From assembly GCA_021802115.1 (NCBI GenBank), contig JAKABA010000141.1, forward strand, positions 1 through 10,069: DNA of 10,069 bases. The letters run 5' to 3'. This document shows, in pieces, positions 1 to 7,443 of this stretch. The stretch comes from a bacterium (GTDB lineage Bacteria; Chloroflexota; Dormibacteria; UBA8260; Bog-877). Every line of letters starts with the position of its first letter. Within the stretch, counting starts at the first letter, position 1. Position numbers and translations under genes: made by a program. The notes beneath the pieces were generated by a model. That model was given only the letters and a program-made list of their open reading frames with translations, did no database searches and was not told the origin of the DNA.

Positions 1-2
1 GG

Positions 3-650
3 CACCGTGAGGTGCTGGGGGTGGACGTCTTCACCGCCGAGGATGGGGCGGCCTGGCTGGCCTTCTTGCGCGGCCTGGTGGCCAGGGGGCTCTCCGGGGT
101 GCAGCTGGTGATCTCGGACGACCACCAAGGCCTCAAAACGGCGCTGGCGGCCACGCTGCCCGGCAGCGCCTGGCAGCGCTGCCGGGTGCACTTCCTGCGC
201 AACCTCCTGACCCGGGTGCCCAAGTCCACCCAGACGATGGTCGCCACCCTGGTGCGCTCGATCTTCGCTCAGCCCGACCAGACTGAGGTCCTGGCCCAGC
301 ACCGCCGGGTGGTGGAACAGCTCTCCCAGCGGTTCCCGGCGGCCGCCGCCCTGCTGGCCGAGGCCGCCGAGGAAGTGCTCGCCTTCTCCACCTTCCCCAA
401 GGAGCACTGGCGCCAGATCTGGTCCAACAACCCCCAGGAGCGGCTCAACCGGGAGATCCGCCGGCGCACCGACGTGGTGGGCATCTTCCCCAACCGCCAA
501 GCCGTGATCCGTCTCGTTGGTGCCGTCCTCGAGGAGCAGAACGTGGAGTGGGCTGTGGCCCGCCTCTACCTCAGAGTGGATGCCCTCACAGCCCATCCCG
601 CTCCGACCGCCACCGATCCCGATGTCCCGTTGCTGGCTGCGGCCAGCTGA
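3..650 (+). CDS. IS256-family (mutator-type) transposase, 5'-truncated by window edge
   Basis: C-terminal part of a DDE transposase that cuts and joins IS ends. The frame is open from the first base of the window, so the true start lies outside; position 3 is the first complete codon. The protein begins HREVLGVDVFTAEDG, typical of the central IS256-family domain. The second catalytic Asp lies in VISDDHQGL, the conserved C/H region is CRVHFLRN, and the catalytic Glu is in the block NPQERLNREIRRRT followed by VVGIFPN. The first Asp of the triad must lie upstream of the window. The C-terminus (VGAVLEEQNVEWAVARLYL) is of normal family form and ends at a TGA, so this part looks intact. The IS tip follows 34 bp after the stop. 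The family call is secure; whether the whole copy is functional cannot be seen. Confidence 0.95.
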   Translation, partial: HREVLGVDVFTAEDGAAWLAFLRGLVARGLSGVQLVISDDHQGLKTALAATLPGSAWQRCRVHFLRNLLTRVPKSTQTMVATLVRSIFAQPDQTEVLAQHRRVVEQLSQRFPAAAALLAEAAEEVLAFSTFPKEHWRQIWSNNPQERLNREIRRRTDVVGIFPNRQAVIRLVGAVLEEQNVEWAVARLYLRVDALTAHPAPTATDPDVPLLAAAS

Positions 651-699
651 TGTTCAACGGATGTCCGATGGTCTCTCGTACACCACTTGACTCGACATG
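651..699 (+). mobile_element. 3' non-coding end of the IS256-type element
   Basis: Stretch between the transposase stop and the presumed IS tip. It contains a CACCACTTGAC-type sequence and ends ACTTGACTCGACATG at 685-699. The same 15-mer, with one difference, occurs after the stop of the second IS256-type fragment on the other strand (9347-9361). The sequences diverge immediately past the final G, which is why I place the element boundary at 699. The exact terminal base and any target duplication cannot be fixed from one end. Confidence 0.6.
685..699 (+). repeat. IS256-type terminal repeat, left copy
   Basis: ACTTGACTCGACATG. It matches the reverse complement of 9347-9361 (ACTTGACTTGACATG) at 14 of 15 positions. 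Both lie just downstream of an IS256-type transposase C-terminus. The two copies are inverted relative to each other and face inward on the liv-lyase-citrate synthase cluster. Confidence 0.6.
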
Positions 700-707
700 G
701 CCATAGG

Positions 708-1388
708 CTACTCGGCCGCCACAACCCGGCCTACCTCCAAGGCCACGAAGCGCGTGCAGAGCAGCTGCGTAAGCGCTGCGCTCTGCTCCGCGATTACGAT
801 CGCCACCCCCGTGTCGTGCTGCACGCTGGCCAGGACATCCATGAGGCCCTCAGCCAGGCGCGGGGCAAGACCAAGCGTCGGCTCGTCCAGCACCAGCACC
901 TGCGGCCGGGCCATCATGGCGCGCCCGACCGCAAGTGCTTGGCGCTCGCCTCCGCTCAACTGGCCAGCCTTTCGCTTTCTCAGCCTCTCCAGCACGGGGA
1001 GCAGCGTCAGTACATCGCGAGCCCGCCGGTCACGCGGGCCCCTCGCGTCCCAGGGCGCGGCGCTGTACAGGTTCTCCATAACCGTGAGGTCGGTAAAGAC
1101 GTTTCCCGACTCAGGCACGAAGCGCACCCCTGATGCCACGCTGTCGGCGACGCGCCTGATCTCCGTGCCCCTGCGCAGGACCCGGCCGCTGTCCGGCTTC
1201 ACCAGGCCCACAAGCGTCCTAACCAGCGTCGTCTTGCCCGCTCCGTTGCGCCCGAGGACGGCCACGGACTCACCCTTTCGAACCGACAGGCTCACGTCCT
1301 GGAGGGCGATCGCCCCCGCAAAGTAAACACACAATCCCTGCCCGGACAGTTCCTCAGGCACGTCGCCCGCCGCGGGCTGGTCGATCAT
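708..1388 (-). CDS. livF: LivF-type ABC transporter ATP-binding protein, C-terminus trimmed
   Basis: 226-aa nucleotide-binding subunit of a branched-chain amino-acid-type (HAAT) importer. It would hydrolyse ATP at the cytoplasmic face as the partner of LivG. Visible motifs: Walker A GRNGAGKT (46-53), LivF-type TVMENL (102-107), signature LSGGE (144-148) and Walker B VLVLDEP (164-170). IAEQS (199-203) corresponds to the LivF-typical VEQN in place of the usual H-loop. The ATG overlaps the livG stop as ATGA, a sign of translational coupling. Compared with the family it has about 15 extra N-terminal residues. It ends at GRVVAAE, lacking the usual last ~18-20 residues (the region ending like AYLG). 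The stop is 8 bp from the IS tip at 699, so I infer that IS insertion or deletion trimmed the 3' end. All catalytic motifs remain, so it may still work. True substrate unknown. Confidence 0.93.
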   Translation of the reverse strand: MIDQPAAGDVPEELSGQGLCVYFAGAIALQDVSLSVRKGESVAVLGRNGAGKTTLVRTLVGLVKPDSGRVLRRGTEIRRVADSVASGVRFVPESGNVFTDLTVMENLYSAAPWDARGPRDRRARDVLTLLPVLERLRKRKAGQLSGGERQALAVGRAMMARPQVLVLDEPTLGLAPRLAEGLMDVLASVQHDTGVAIVIAEQSAALTQLLCTRFVALEVGRVVAAE

Positions 1389-2089
1389 TCTCTGACCTTC
1401 CCATAGTAAGCCGCTTGCACCGCGGGGAGGTTCAGTACCGCCCTTGGCTCGCCATCCCCCAACACTCGGCCAAAGTCCAACACCACCAGTTGCTCCGCGA
1501 AGGCGGCGACGCGCTCCACATCGTGCTCAACGACAAGGAGACTGACGCCACCTTCTTGGACAATCATCGTGAGTGTCGCCATCATCTCGTCCCGAGCGGT
1601 CCCGTCCAGGCCCGACAAGGGCTCATCGCAGACCAGCCACGACCTGCCGATCAGAAGTCCACGCCCGACGTCAATCAACTTTCTGATTCCGTAGGGAAGG
1701 GCGCTGGCGGGTCGATCCAGCCAACCTCCGACCCCGAGAAGGTCGCAGACGCGATCCACTTCCCGCCGCGACGCACGGCCCGCGCAGACTTCGAGGTTCT
1801 CCCTGACCGTGAGACTTGGGACAATGGTCGGGTGCTGGAAGCTGCGCCCCAGGCCCCGCTTCGCTCGGCTGCCCACGGATTGCGCCGACACCTCGCTGCC
1901 GTTCAGGTATACCGCTCCACGCGACAGCCAGGCGAACCCGCAAATGGCATTGAGCAGAGTCGTCTTGCCAGCACCATTGGGGCCAACGATCGCGCAGCGC
2001 GCCTTACCGAATGTCACGGTAACCCCGTCCACCGCGTGCACCCCTCCGAAGGTTACACCGACGTCGTCCAACCGCAATTCAGCGGTCAC
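1385..2089 (-). CDS. livG: LivG-type ABC transporter ATP-binding protein
   Basis: 234-aa ATPase subunit of the same HAAT-type importer. Visible motifs: Walker A GPNGAGKT (36-43), Q-loop in GRSFQHP (Q85), LivG-type signature LPYGIRK (131-137), Walker B WLVCDEP (151-157) and the H-loop His in VVEHD (H189). The C-terminus has the family tail AVQAAYYG, so unlike livF it is complete. The start is GTG: an in-frame TGA lies two codons upstream, there is no ATG alternative nearby, and a GGGGAG purine run sits upstream of it. It overlaps livF by 4 bp and follows livHM after 75 bp. A short ORF (2079-2117) with a good ribosome site overlaps its start and might couple its translation. Confidence 0.95.
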   Translation of the reverse strand: MTAELRLDDVGVTFGGVHAVDGVTVTFGKARCAIVGPNGAGKTTLLNAICGFAWLSRGAVYLNGSEVSAQSVGSRAKRGLGRSFQHPTIVPSLTVRENLEVCAGRASRREVDRVCDLLGVGGWLDRPASALPYGIRKLIDVGRGLLIGRSWLVCDEPLSGLDGTARDEMMATLTMIVQEGGVSLLVVEHDVERVAAFAEQLVVLDFGRVLGDGEPRAVLNLPAVQAAYYGKVRE

Positions 2090-2117
2090 TGCTCACTCCC
2101 CACGAACACGCTGTCAC
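2079..2117 (-). CDS. Possible 12-codon leader ORF overlapping the livG start
   Basis: GTG-initiated mini-ORF encoding VTACSWGVSSDR. It is preceded by a strong AAGGAAG (2122-2128) with 4-nt spacing and ends at a TGA inside livG, in another frame. It could load ribosomes that reinitiate at the livG GTG, which it overlaps. The evidence is only the ribosome site, the position and the overlap. It is short enough to be chance, and no function is claimed. Confidence 0.22.
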   Translation of the reverse strand: MTACSWGVSSDR

Positions 2118-2164
2118 GATGCTTCCTTCCCTATGCGACACGCGACCGAACTCTGACCCGATTC

Positions 2165-4030
2165 CTAAGATCCCTGCGCGGGCCGGCCGGTGACCGCCCC
2201 GCGTTCCACGGCCCTGGAGTAGATCCAGGCAAGGACCGTTTCGAACCCGCCCGGCCAGAGAATTACCACCACCACCAGCGCTGTGCCGAATACGATGGGG
2301 GGCCAATTCGTCAGTCCTGCTAGCAGCGTCGGTAGCACCACAACGAACGCCGCGCCGGCCAATGCGCCCACCGGCCCCCAAGCCCCCCCGATAATCACCC
2401 CTGCCAGAAGCGTCACGCTCACTGACACGTCCACCGAGGTAGGGCTCACATAGCCCCCGAGGACAGCCACCGCCGCGCCGCTGAGGCCGATGATGGCTGC
2501 TCCGAGTCCCTCAACTGCCGCCATGTGGAACCCACGGCGCACCCCGCTGGCCACTGCCCGGCTCGGGTCCGCGACGAGCATGAGCGTCCGGCCGCCGACA
2601 CGCCGCAGGCCGAACATAAGCGCTGCCCCGAGCCCAACGAGGAGCATGGCACCCAGTATGAGGGTCATGCCGAAGAGGCTCCCAGCTGGGGGCGTCACGT
2701 ACATTCCCTCGGCACCCCCAGTCCAGTGAGCCAGTACCAGCGCCAGATCGGCTACGGACGCGGTGAGGACAAGTGTGAGGGTTACGTAGTAGATGTCTTC
2801 CATTCGGTGGGTGACCCAGCCCACCAGGGCCCCAACTATCCCGGCTGCCACCACGGACCCGACCAGCGCGACTACCCACCAGACGTGGTCTCCCGTAGCA
2901 ATCGCGTACACGTACGAGCCCACGGCCAGGTATGCTGCCCCACCGAGGTTGACCCTCCCGGCGTAGCGCGTGATTAGGGCTAGGCCGGTGACCCCAATGG
3001 CATAAGCAATGACCAGCTCTGCAGTGTTCTGGGCTCCACCGCTGAGCAGGAGCATCGCCCCTAAGGCGATCACCAGCGCCACTACCAACTCGCCCACCGC
3101 TACCCGCCGGCCAGTCCTCGCCGCCTTGTAGTGGGGGCGGATCTCAAAGGCCTTGCTGCCGAGCACGACTCTCCCCCGCCACAGCGCACCAGGGTCCAGG
3201 CGGGTGCGGACCACGAACACGATGCTGAGGAGTACCAGCAGGGCAGTGTTGGTAAGCGGTACGTCCACGTACCGAGTGATCAAGTTCGTGATCACGCCAA
3301 CCACCACGGCTCCAATCAGCGTAAGGGGAATGTTTCGGAATGCCCCCCACGACGCCGCGACGGAAGCCGACAGTAGGAATGACACCTCAACAGTGGTGCT
3401 GATCTCCTGATAGGCCGCGAAAAGCACTATTGCCCACGCCGCCACCACGCCCGCAATCACCCAGATGCTGAGCCGGAGCCAGAACGTCGAGACGCCGCTC
3501 AGCAGCGTGAGCTCCGCATTGGAGGCTCCCATGCGCAGCGCCAGCCCGTACCTGGTGCCGAAGAGCAACCAGGCGAAGAGACCCAGCCCGACCGCGGCGC
3601 TCCCAATGATAACCACTCCTGCCAGAGGCAGACTGGTACCCAATATGGTCACAGAGTCCGCGGTCGGAAACAGGTTGAATGTGTAGGGGTTGTACCCAAA
3701 GAACTGGGCAAGCAGCCCGCCAGCAATCGTGCTCACACCAAGTGTCGTGACCATGGTCGCCAACACCCCCGCCCGGCGCACCTCCAACGGCCGAATGCAG
3801 GTCAGGTACACCAAGGCGCTGGCCACCCCAGACGCGACCAGCCCGAAGACCACCGCCAGCCAGAGAGGAACCTGCCTAGATGCCAGGGTGATTGTAATGA
3901 ATGCTCCCACCGCTCCCACGCTTCCCTGCGCGAAGTTGAAAGCACCGGATGTCCGGTAAATGAGAACCAATCCGACCACCAGGAGGGCGTACACGCTTCC
4001 TAGGATCAGCCCACCGATGAAAAGGCCCAA
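2165..4030 (-). CDS. Fused LivH-LivM-type ABC transporter permease
   Basis: 621-aa membrane protein joining the two permeases of a HAAT importer in one chain. Residues ~1-275 are LivH-like: GLILGSVYALLVVGL at the N-terminus and FNFAQG (31-36) for the family N-F-A-[HQ]-G motif. A basic linker (~276-310) follows. Residues ~311-610 are LivM-like: RYAGRVNLGGAAYLAVGSY (355-373), TGGAEGM (437-443), ADPSRAVASGV (487-497) and GAWGPVGALAGA (549-560). Most of the rest is hydrophobic, fitting roughly 15 or more membrane segments. The start is TTG, supported by AGGAGA at 4039-4044 with 8-nt spacing and an in-frame TAG just upstream. The cytoplasmic ATPases are the next two genes. The fused arrangement predicts one chain forming the whole channel. 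Confidence 0.94.
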   Translation of the reverse strand: MGLFIGGLILGSVYALLVVGLVLIYRTSGAFNFAQGSVGAVGAFITITLASRQVPLWLAVVFGLVASGVASALVYLTCIRPLEVRRAGVLATMVTTLGVSTIAGGLLAQFFGYNPYTFNLFPTADSVTILGTSLPLAGVVIIGSAAVGLGLFAWLLFGTRYGLALRMGASNAELTLLSGVSTFWLRLSIWVIAGVVAAWAIVLFAAYQEISTTVEVSFLLSASVAASWGAFRNIPLTLIGAVVVGVITNLITRYVDVPLTNTALLVLLSIVFVVRTRLDPGALWRGRVVLGSKAFEIRPHYKAARTGRRVAVGELVVALVIALGAMLLLSGGAQNTAELVIAYAIGVTGLALITRYAGRVNLGGAAYLAVGSYVYAIATGDHVWWVVALVGSVVAAGIVGALVGWVTHRMEDIYYVTLTLVLTASVADLALVLAHWTGGAEGMYVTPPAGSLFGMTLILGAMLLVGLGAALMFGLRRVGGRTLMLVADPSRAVASGVRRGFHMAAVEGLGAAIIGLSGAAVAVLGGYVSPTSVDVSVSVTLLAGVIIGGAWGPVGALAGAAFVVVLPTLLAGLTNWPPIVFGTALVVVVILWPGGFETVLAWIYSRAVERGAVTGRPAQGS

Positions 4031-4038
4031 GCGAACTA

Positions 4039-4044
4039 TCTCCT
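4039..4044 (-). promoter_or_regulatory. Ribosome binding site deciding the TTG start of livHM
   Basis: AGGAGA on the minus strand, 8 nt upstream of the TTG at 4030-4028. An in-frame TAG overlaps it, so translation cannot begin farther upstream. Confidence 0.7.
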
Positions 4045-4285
4045 ATGGTTCACGATGCTGTGCAACCGTCTATCTATGGCACCGGGACCCCGCACCGCCG
4101 AGCCAGGCCAAGCCAGGCTAGTACGGCACCGCGTCCGGGTCGTCCCGCAGCCGCGATCGCCGCCGATGTCAGCCAACCGGCCGCGCTGCCAGTGGCTCCA
4201 GGCGAAAACTCCCGGGCCGGCCCCCCCGACCAACATGCCCTGAGTGGGCCAGTCTGGTCTGCGGCTGATCCTGTCACTCCCGCCC

Positions 4286-5635
4286 CTACTGGAGATGGCG
4301 TTCGCCGCGGCCGACATAGAGCTGCCTCGGCCGGCCGATCCTCTGCTCTGGGTCCTGAACACTTTCCACCCAATGCGCCAGCCACCCGGGCGTCCGCCCA
4401 ATCGCGAAGAGCACCGGGAACATCCCGACCGGAAGGCCCATCGCCAGATAGATGATGCCAGAGTAGAAGTCGACATTCGGGTACAGCTTGTGCGAGACGA
4501 AGTATTCATCCTCCAGGGCGATGCGTTCGATCTCCTGAGCTACTTGCAGCAGAGGACTTGGCCCCGTCACCTCGAACACTTCATCCGCGATCCGCTTGAT
4601 CAGTTGCGCTCGAGGGTCGAAGTTCTTGTACACCCGGTGGCCGAAGCCCATCAGGCGGAACTCCCCGGCCTTCACCCGCTGGATGTACTCCGGGACAGCT
4701 GCTTTGGTGCCGATCCGGTTGAGCATTAGCAAGACCTGCTCATTGGCTCCGCCGTGGAGCGGGCCGTACAGCGCCGCACAGGCTCCAGACATCGCGGCAT
4801 ACGGGTCTGCCATAGAGCTTCCGACCAGCCGCATGGTGCTGGTCGAGCAGTTCTGCTCATGGTCAGCATGCAGCGTCAGAAGGACGTCCAGAGCCCGCTG
4901 CAGGACAGGATGGGGCTGATTCCTGTTGGCGGTACCGCGCCAGAGCATGGTGAGGAGGTTACCCGTGTACGGTAGAGTGGGGTCCGGGTAGACGTAGGGA
5001 AGGCCCCGGTTGTGTCGATAGATGAAGGCGGCAATCGTCGGCATCTTCGCGATGAGGCGAATGACCTGCGTCGCCCGCGATGCGGGGTCGTCGACCTGCT
5101 TGGCCTCGGGATAGAACGTGGACAGCCCAGCCACCACGGACCCCAATACCCCCATGGGGTGCGCATCATACGGGAACGCATCGATCAACTTCCGGGCGGC
5201 CTCGTGAACGCCTGCGTTCCGGGCAATCTCGCTCGACCAGGAGGCGATCTCGTTAGGGGTCGGCAGCTCGCCGTGCAGCAGTAGGTACGCGACCTCCAAG
5301 AAGGTCTTTTTCACGGCCAGCTCCTCGATTGGGTAGCCGCGATAGCGAAGGATCCCTTTCTCTCCGTCAATGAACGTGATGGTGCTGCGACAGCTGGCGG
5401 TATTCACAAAGGCAGGGTCATAGCTGAGGAGGCCAAAATCGTACCCGCTCGCTTTGATCTGACGCAGGTCAGGCGCTCGGACCGCCCCATCCACGATCTC
5501 CAGCTCGTAAGTCCGGTTAGTGCGTCTGTCCGTAATCTCGAGTTTCGCTTCAGCATCCTCAGTTGTCGGCACAACTCCCCCCCATTTGCCACAGGCATCC
5601 GTATCCATCTGAAGATCGGGAGTGGGCAGCGGCAA
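4286..5635 (-). CDS. gltA: Citrate synthase (type II, GltA-like)
   Basis: Condenses oxaloacetate and acetyl-CoA to citrate and CoA in the cytoplasm. With the chosen start it has 449 aa, and all hallmark blocks are present. HADHEQNCSTST begins at H256. GPLHGGAN contains the first catalytic His (H294), GFGHRVYKNFDPRA the second (H333), and YPNVDFYSG the catalytic Asp (D389). It ends with the family's GRPRQLYVG. These match E. coli His264, His305 and Asp362. Start: the frame is open far upstream. I chose TTG 5635 because it alone has an ideal ribosome site (GGAGG, 6-nt spacing). ATG 5608 (440 aa) or GTG 5572 (428 aa, closer to usual length) are possible. It lies between a lyase-like gene and transporter genes, unusual for a housekeeping copy, which suggests a pathway-specific role. 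A 2-methylcitrate synthase activity cannot be excluded by eye. Confidence 0.95.
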   Translation of the reverse strand: MPLPTPDLQMDTDACGKWGGVVPTTEDAEAKLEITDRRTNRTYELEIVDGAVRAPDLRQIKASGYDFGLLSYDPAFVNTASCRSTITFIDGEKGILRYRGYPIEELAVKKTFLEVAYLLLHGELPTPNEIASWSSEIARNAGVHEAARKLIDAFPYDAHPMGVLGSVVAGLSTFYPEAKQVDDPASRATQVIRLIAKMPTIAAFIYRHNRGLPYVYPDPTLPYTGNLLTMLWRGTANRNQPHPVLQRALDVLLTLHADHEQNCSTSTMRLVGSSMADPYAAMSGACAALYGPLHGGANEQVLLMLNRIGTKAAVPEYIQRVKAGEFRLMGFGHRVYKNFDPRAQLIKRIADEVFEVTGPSPLLQVAQEIERIALEDEYFVSHKLYPNVDFYSGIIYLAMGLPVGMFPVLFAIGRTPGWLAHWVESVQDPEQRIGRPRQLYVGRGERHLQ

Positions 5636-5641
5636 GCCACT

Positions 5642-5646
5642 CCTCC
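5642..5646 (-). promoter_or_regulatory. Ribosome binding site favouring TTG 5635 for citrate synthase
   Basis: GGAGG on the minus strand, 6 nt upstream of the TTG at 5635. ATG 5608 has no purine-rich site, and GTG 5572 has only a G-run (GGGGGGGAG) placed too close at 2 nt. The choice conflicts mildly with family length, so confidence is moderate. Confidence 0.45.
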
Positions 5647-5771
5647 GCGGACGGCCAGAACGATGCGCTCCTACCCTGTTGCGCCGTTGCACGTGACCAG
5701 CCACGCTGGTGGCGGTCCCGCACTCGATCGGCGGACCCGTGCGACCTTGGGGCGCTAGGCATGCTTTGCTC

Positions 5772-7262
5772 CTAGCCTGCTGCAAGCTGCGCCAGACCGT
5801 TGGCGAGCTGGGCCGCCGCTCGCTCATCATCGGCAAGGGCTGTCTCAACGAGAGCGGCATCCCTTTCCAGGGCTGAACGAGCCGCCTCTAGTTGCTCTCT
5901 GGTGCGGGCCGTGGAGGTTCCACCCCTTAGGGCGTGGGAGGCGACGACTGCGGGCACTCTGGTCCTGGCCTCGAGGGCGGCAACATCGCTCCCCTTGCCA
6001 CTGTCGAGCAGCGGCTGCAGGCGAGCTGACAGGGCCGATAGGTCATGGGTGTCCAGGGCCTGTCCAGCGCGACCCTGACCTTCTCGGTCGCGCTGGAACT
6101 CTGCGATGGCCCCGTGCGCGTCGCGGTAGGGCACCCCTCGCTCTCCGATGAGCCAAGCCAGTACGCCACCTACGACCGCGCTTGAGCTGTCGGCCGCGCG
6201 CCTGAGGCGGGCCTCGTCCACTTCGAGGTGGACCATCAGCTCCCTCAGCACCCGAAGGGCCCGGTTAGCTTCGTCGGACTGTCTTAGCACTTGCAGCGGC
6301 AACAGGGTCGCAGCTTCCAACTGCTCCGACGGCGCTTTTACGGCGCTAAGGCCTTCCATCAACCCGCCAGCGCCAACCGCTGCCAAGCCGCAGAGGAACT
6401 CTAGTACGTAGGGTATCCGCATATGTGGTGCAACGCTGGACGTGATGCTGAGCTGCCCGGGTATCCGTACAAAACCAAACTCGCTGGTGCTCCAGACGAG
6501 CAGGTCCGTTGCTAGCCGGGCGAGGGTGGTGTCTAGAATCGCCAGCCCGGCTAGGGTCTGAATCAAGTAGTCGTAGTTGCGAATCCCGTCGCGCGCGTTC
6601 AGGCATGGACGGGGGAAGCCGAGCAACTGGTCGAGCTGCTCAAGTGCCACGTGGTACGGGGTCCCAAAGCCTCCGTCGGACCCGACCACGCTGACATTCA
6701 CCACTTGGTATGAGTCGTACAGGCGCTGAGCATCGCGCTCCAGCGCCGCGCCCCAAGAGAGCAGGTAGTACCCCAGGGTGGTGAGGTCGATATGTTGGAG
6801 GTAGCTGTACCCCGGCATGTAAGTCTCGAGGTGGTCGGCTGCTAGGGCCAGGACGGCTCGCCTCACTTCAACGAGCGCGATCTGGACGCCCAGGATTCGC
6901 CTGCGCGCCGAGAGGCGGCTCGCCACTGCCCGGATCGACGGGCTGGACCGCCCCAGGTGGAGGAGGCTAGCGCTCTCGGGGCCACAGACTTGTCGCAGGA
7001 ACTCCTCCCCGCCGTGGATAACATTGCTCAACTGCAGGCGCGCTTCAACAACCCCCTCCTCCTCCATCTGGCGCAAGGCTCGCGCCAGGCGTTGCAGGGT
7101 GGGTCCAGGAGCGAGGTCAGCGCGCGCGAGCATGACCAGCTGGGCCCGGTCATAGTCATGGACCGCGCGCAGAAAGTCGGGCTCCTTCATGATCTCCGCG
7201 TAGTAGTGCATGAGGTCCGGGCTTGCCGAAGCGCCCAATCGCTGAGACCAGAAGAAGCTCAC
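5772..7262 (-). CDS. Argininosuccinate lyase-superfamily protein with altered catalytic motifs
   Basis: 496-aa member of the fumarase/aspartase/ASL fold, whose known members eliminate fumarate from N- or C-substituted succinates. ASL-like order is clear: N-terminal FFWSQRL (ASL LWGGRF region), MPGYSYLQ (149-156, ASL MPGYTHLQ), LLGF (213-216), LLVWSTSEFGFV (254-265), an SSVAPHMRIP loop (275-284), then an ASL C-terminal domain with RGVPYRDAH and GGTSTARTREQLEAA. Hallmarks are missing. The GYTHLQ His is Tyr154, the HTGRSRND block reads HLGRSSPS, and the mobile SSxMPxKxNP loop keeps the serines but loses Met, Lys and Asn. It is therefore unlikely to be ordinary ASL; a new lyase or non-lyase activity is inferred. 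Start: GTG 7262 has AGAGGAAG at 7-nt spacing and matches the ASL N-terminus. ATG 7286 (504 aa) has its purine run abutting it. Neighbours are the binding-protein gene upstream and citrate synthase downstream. Confidence 0.88.
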   Translation of the reverse strand: MSFFWSQRLGASASPDLMHYYAEIMKEPDFLRAVHDYDRAQLVMLARADLAPGPTLQRLARALRQMEEEGVVEARLQLSNVIHGGEEFLRQVCGPESASLLHLGRSSPSIRAVASRLSARRRILGVQIALVEVRRAVLALAADHLETYMPGYSYLQHIDLTTLGYYLLSWGAALERDAQRLYDSYQVVNVSVVGSDGGFGTPYHVALEQLDQLLGFPRPCLNARDGIRNYDYLIQTLAGLAILDTTLARLATDLLVWSTSEFGFVRIPGQLSITSSVAPHMRIPYVLEFLCGLAAVGAGGLMEGLSAVKAPSEQLEAATLLPLQVLRQSDEANRALRVLRELMVHLEVDEARLRRAADSSSAVVGGVLAWLIGERGVPYRDAHGAIAEFQRDREGQGRAGQALDTHDLSALSARLQPLLDSGKGSDVAALEARTRVPAVVASHALRGGTSTARTREQLEAARSALERDAALVETALADDERAAAQLANGLAQLAAG

Positions 7263-7269
7263 GGATGTG

Positions 7270-7277
7270 CTTCCTCT
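7270..7277 (-). promoter_or_regulatory. Ribosome binding site deciding the GTG start of the lyase-like gene
   Basis: AGAGGAAG on the minus strand, 7 nt upstream of GTG 7262. The alternative ATG at 7286 is directly preceded by GGGGGAGGA with essentially no spacer, which is poor geometry. Confidence 0.55.
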
Positions 7278-7443
7278 CGGATCCATTCCTCCCCCATGCC
7301 CCAGTTATAGACGCATCGGGAACAGCTGGTGCTGCGTGTATAGGTACCGTGCAGTCGGAGATCCGTCACCGCTGCACCGCCCTGGTAGAGCATCCCGGAT
7401 ACACGTCTCAATCTAATGCCTCGCAAACAACGTGGGAGAGGAA

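Noticed and set aside
131..137. LivG (gene at 1385-2089): residues 131-137, signature LPYGIRK instead of LSGGQ
   Set aside because: LPYG-type signatures are ordinary in the LivG subfamily, so this is not a sign of a dead ATPase. Positions given here are protein residues.
1415..2323. 302-aa plus-strand open frame opposite livG
   Set aside because: It is antisense to a gene with clear ABC motifs and has no recognisable domain; long antisense frames are expected at this GC content.
4031..4285. Possible separate gene or promoter in the gap between citrate synthase and livHM
   Set aside because: No ORF with a ribosome site and no acceptable -35/-10 pair. TTGCAC near 4060 lacks a matching -10.
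5636..5860. In-frame N-terminal extension of citrate synthase up to ATG 5860 (524 aa)
   Set aside because: It would overlap the lyase-like gene's 3' end, is Arg/Pro/Ser-rich with no resemblance to citrate synthase, and exceeds family length by ~80-95 residues.
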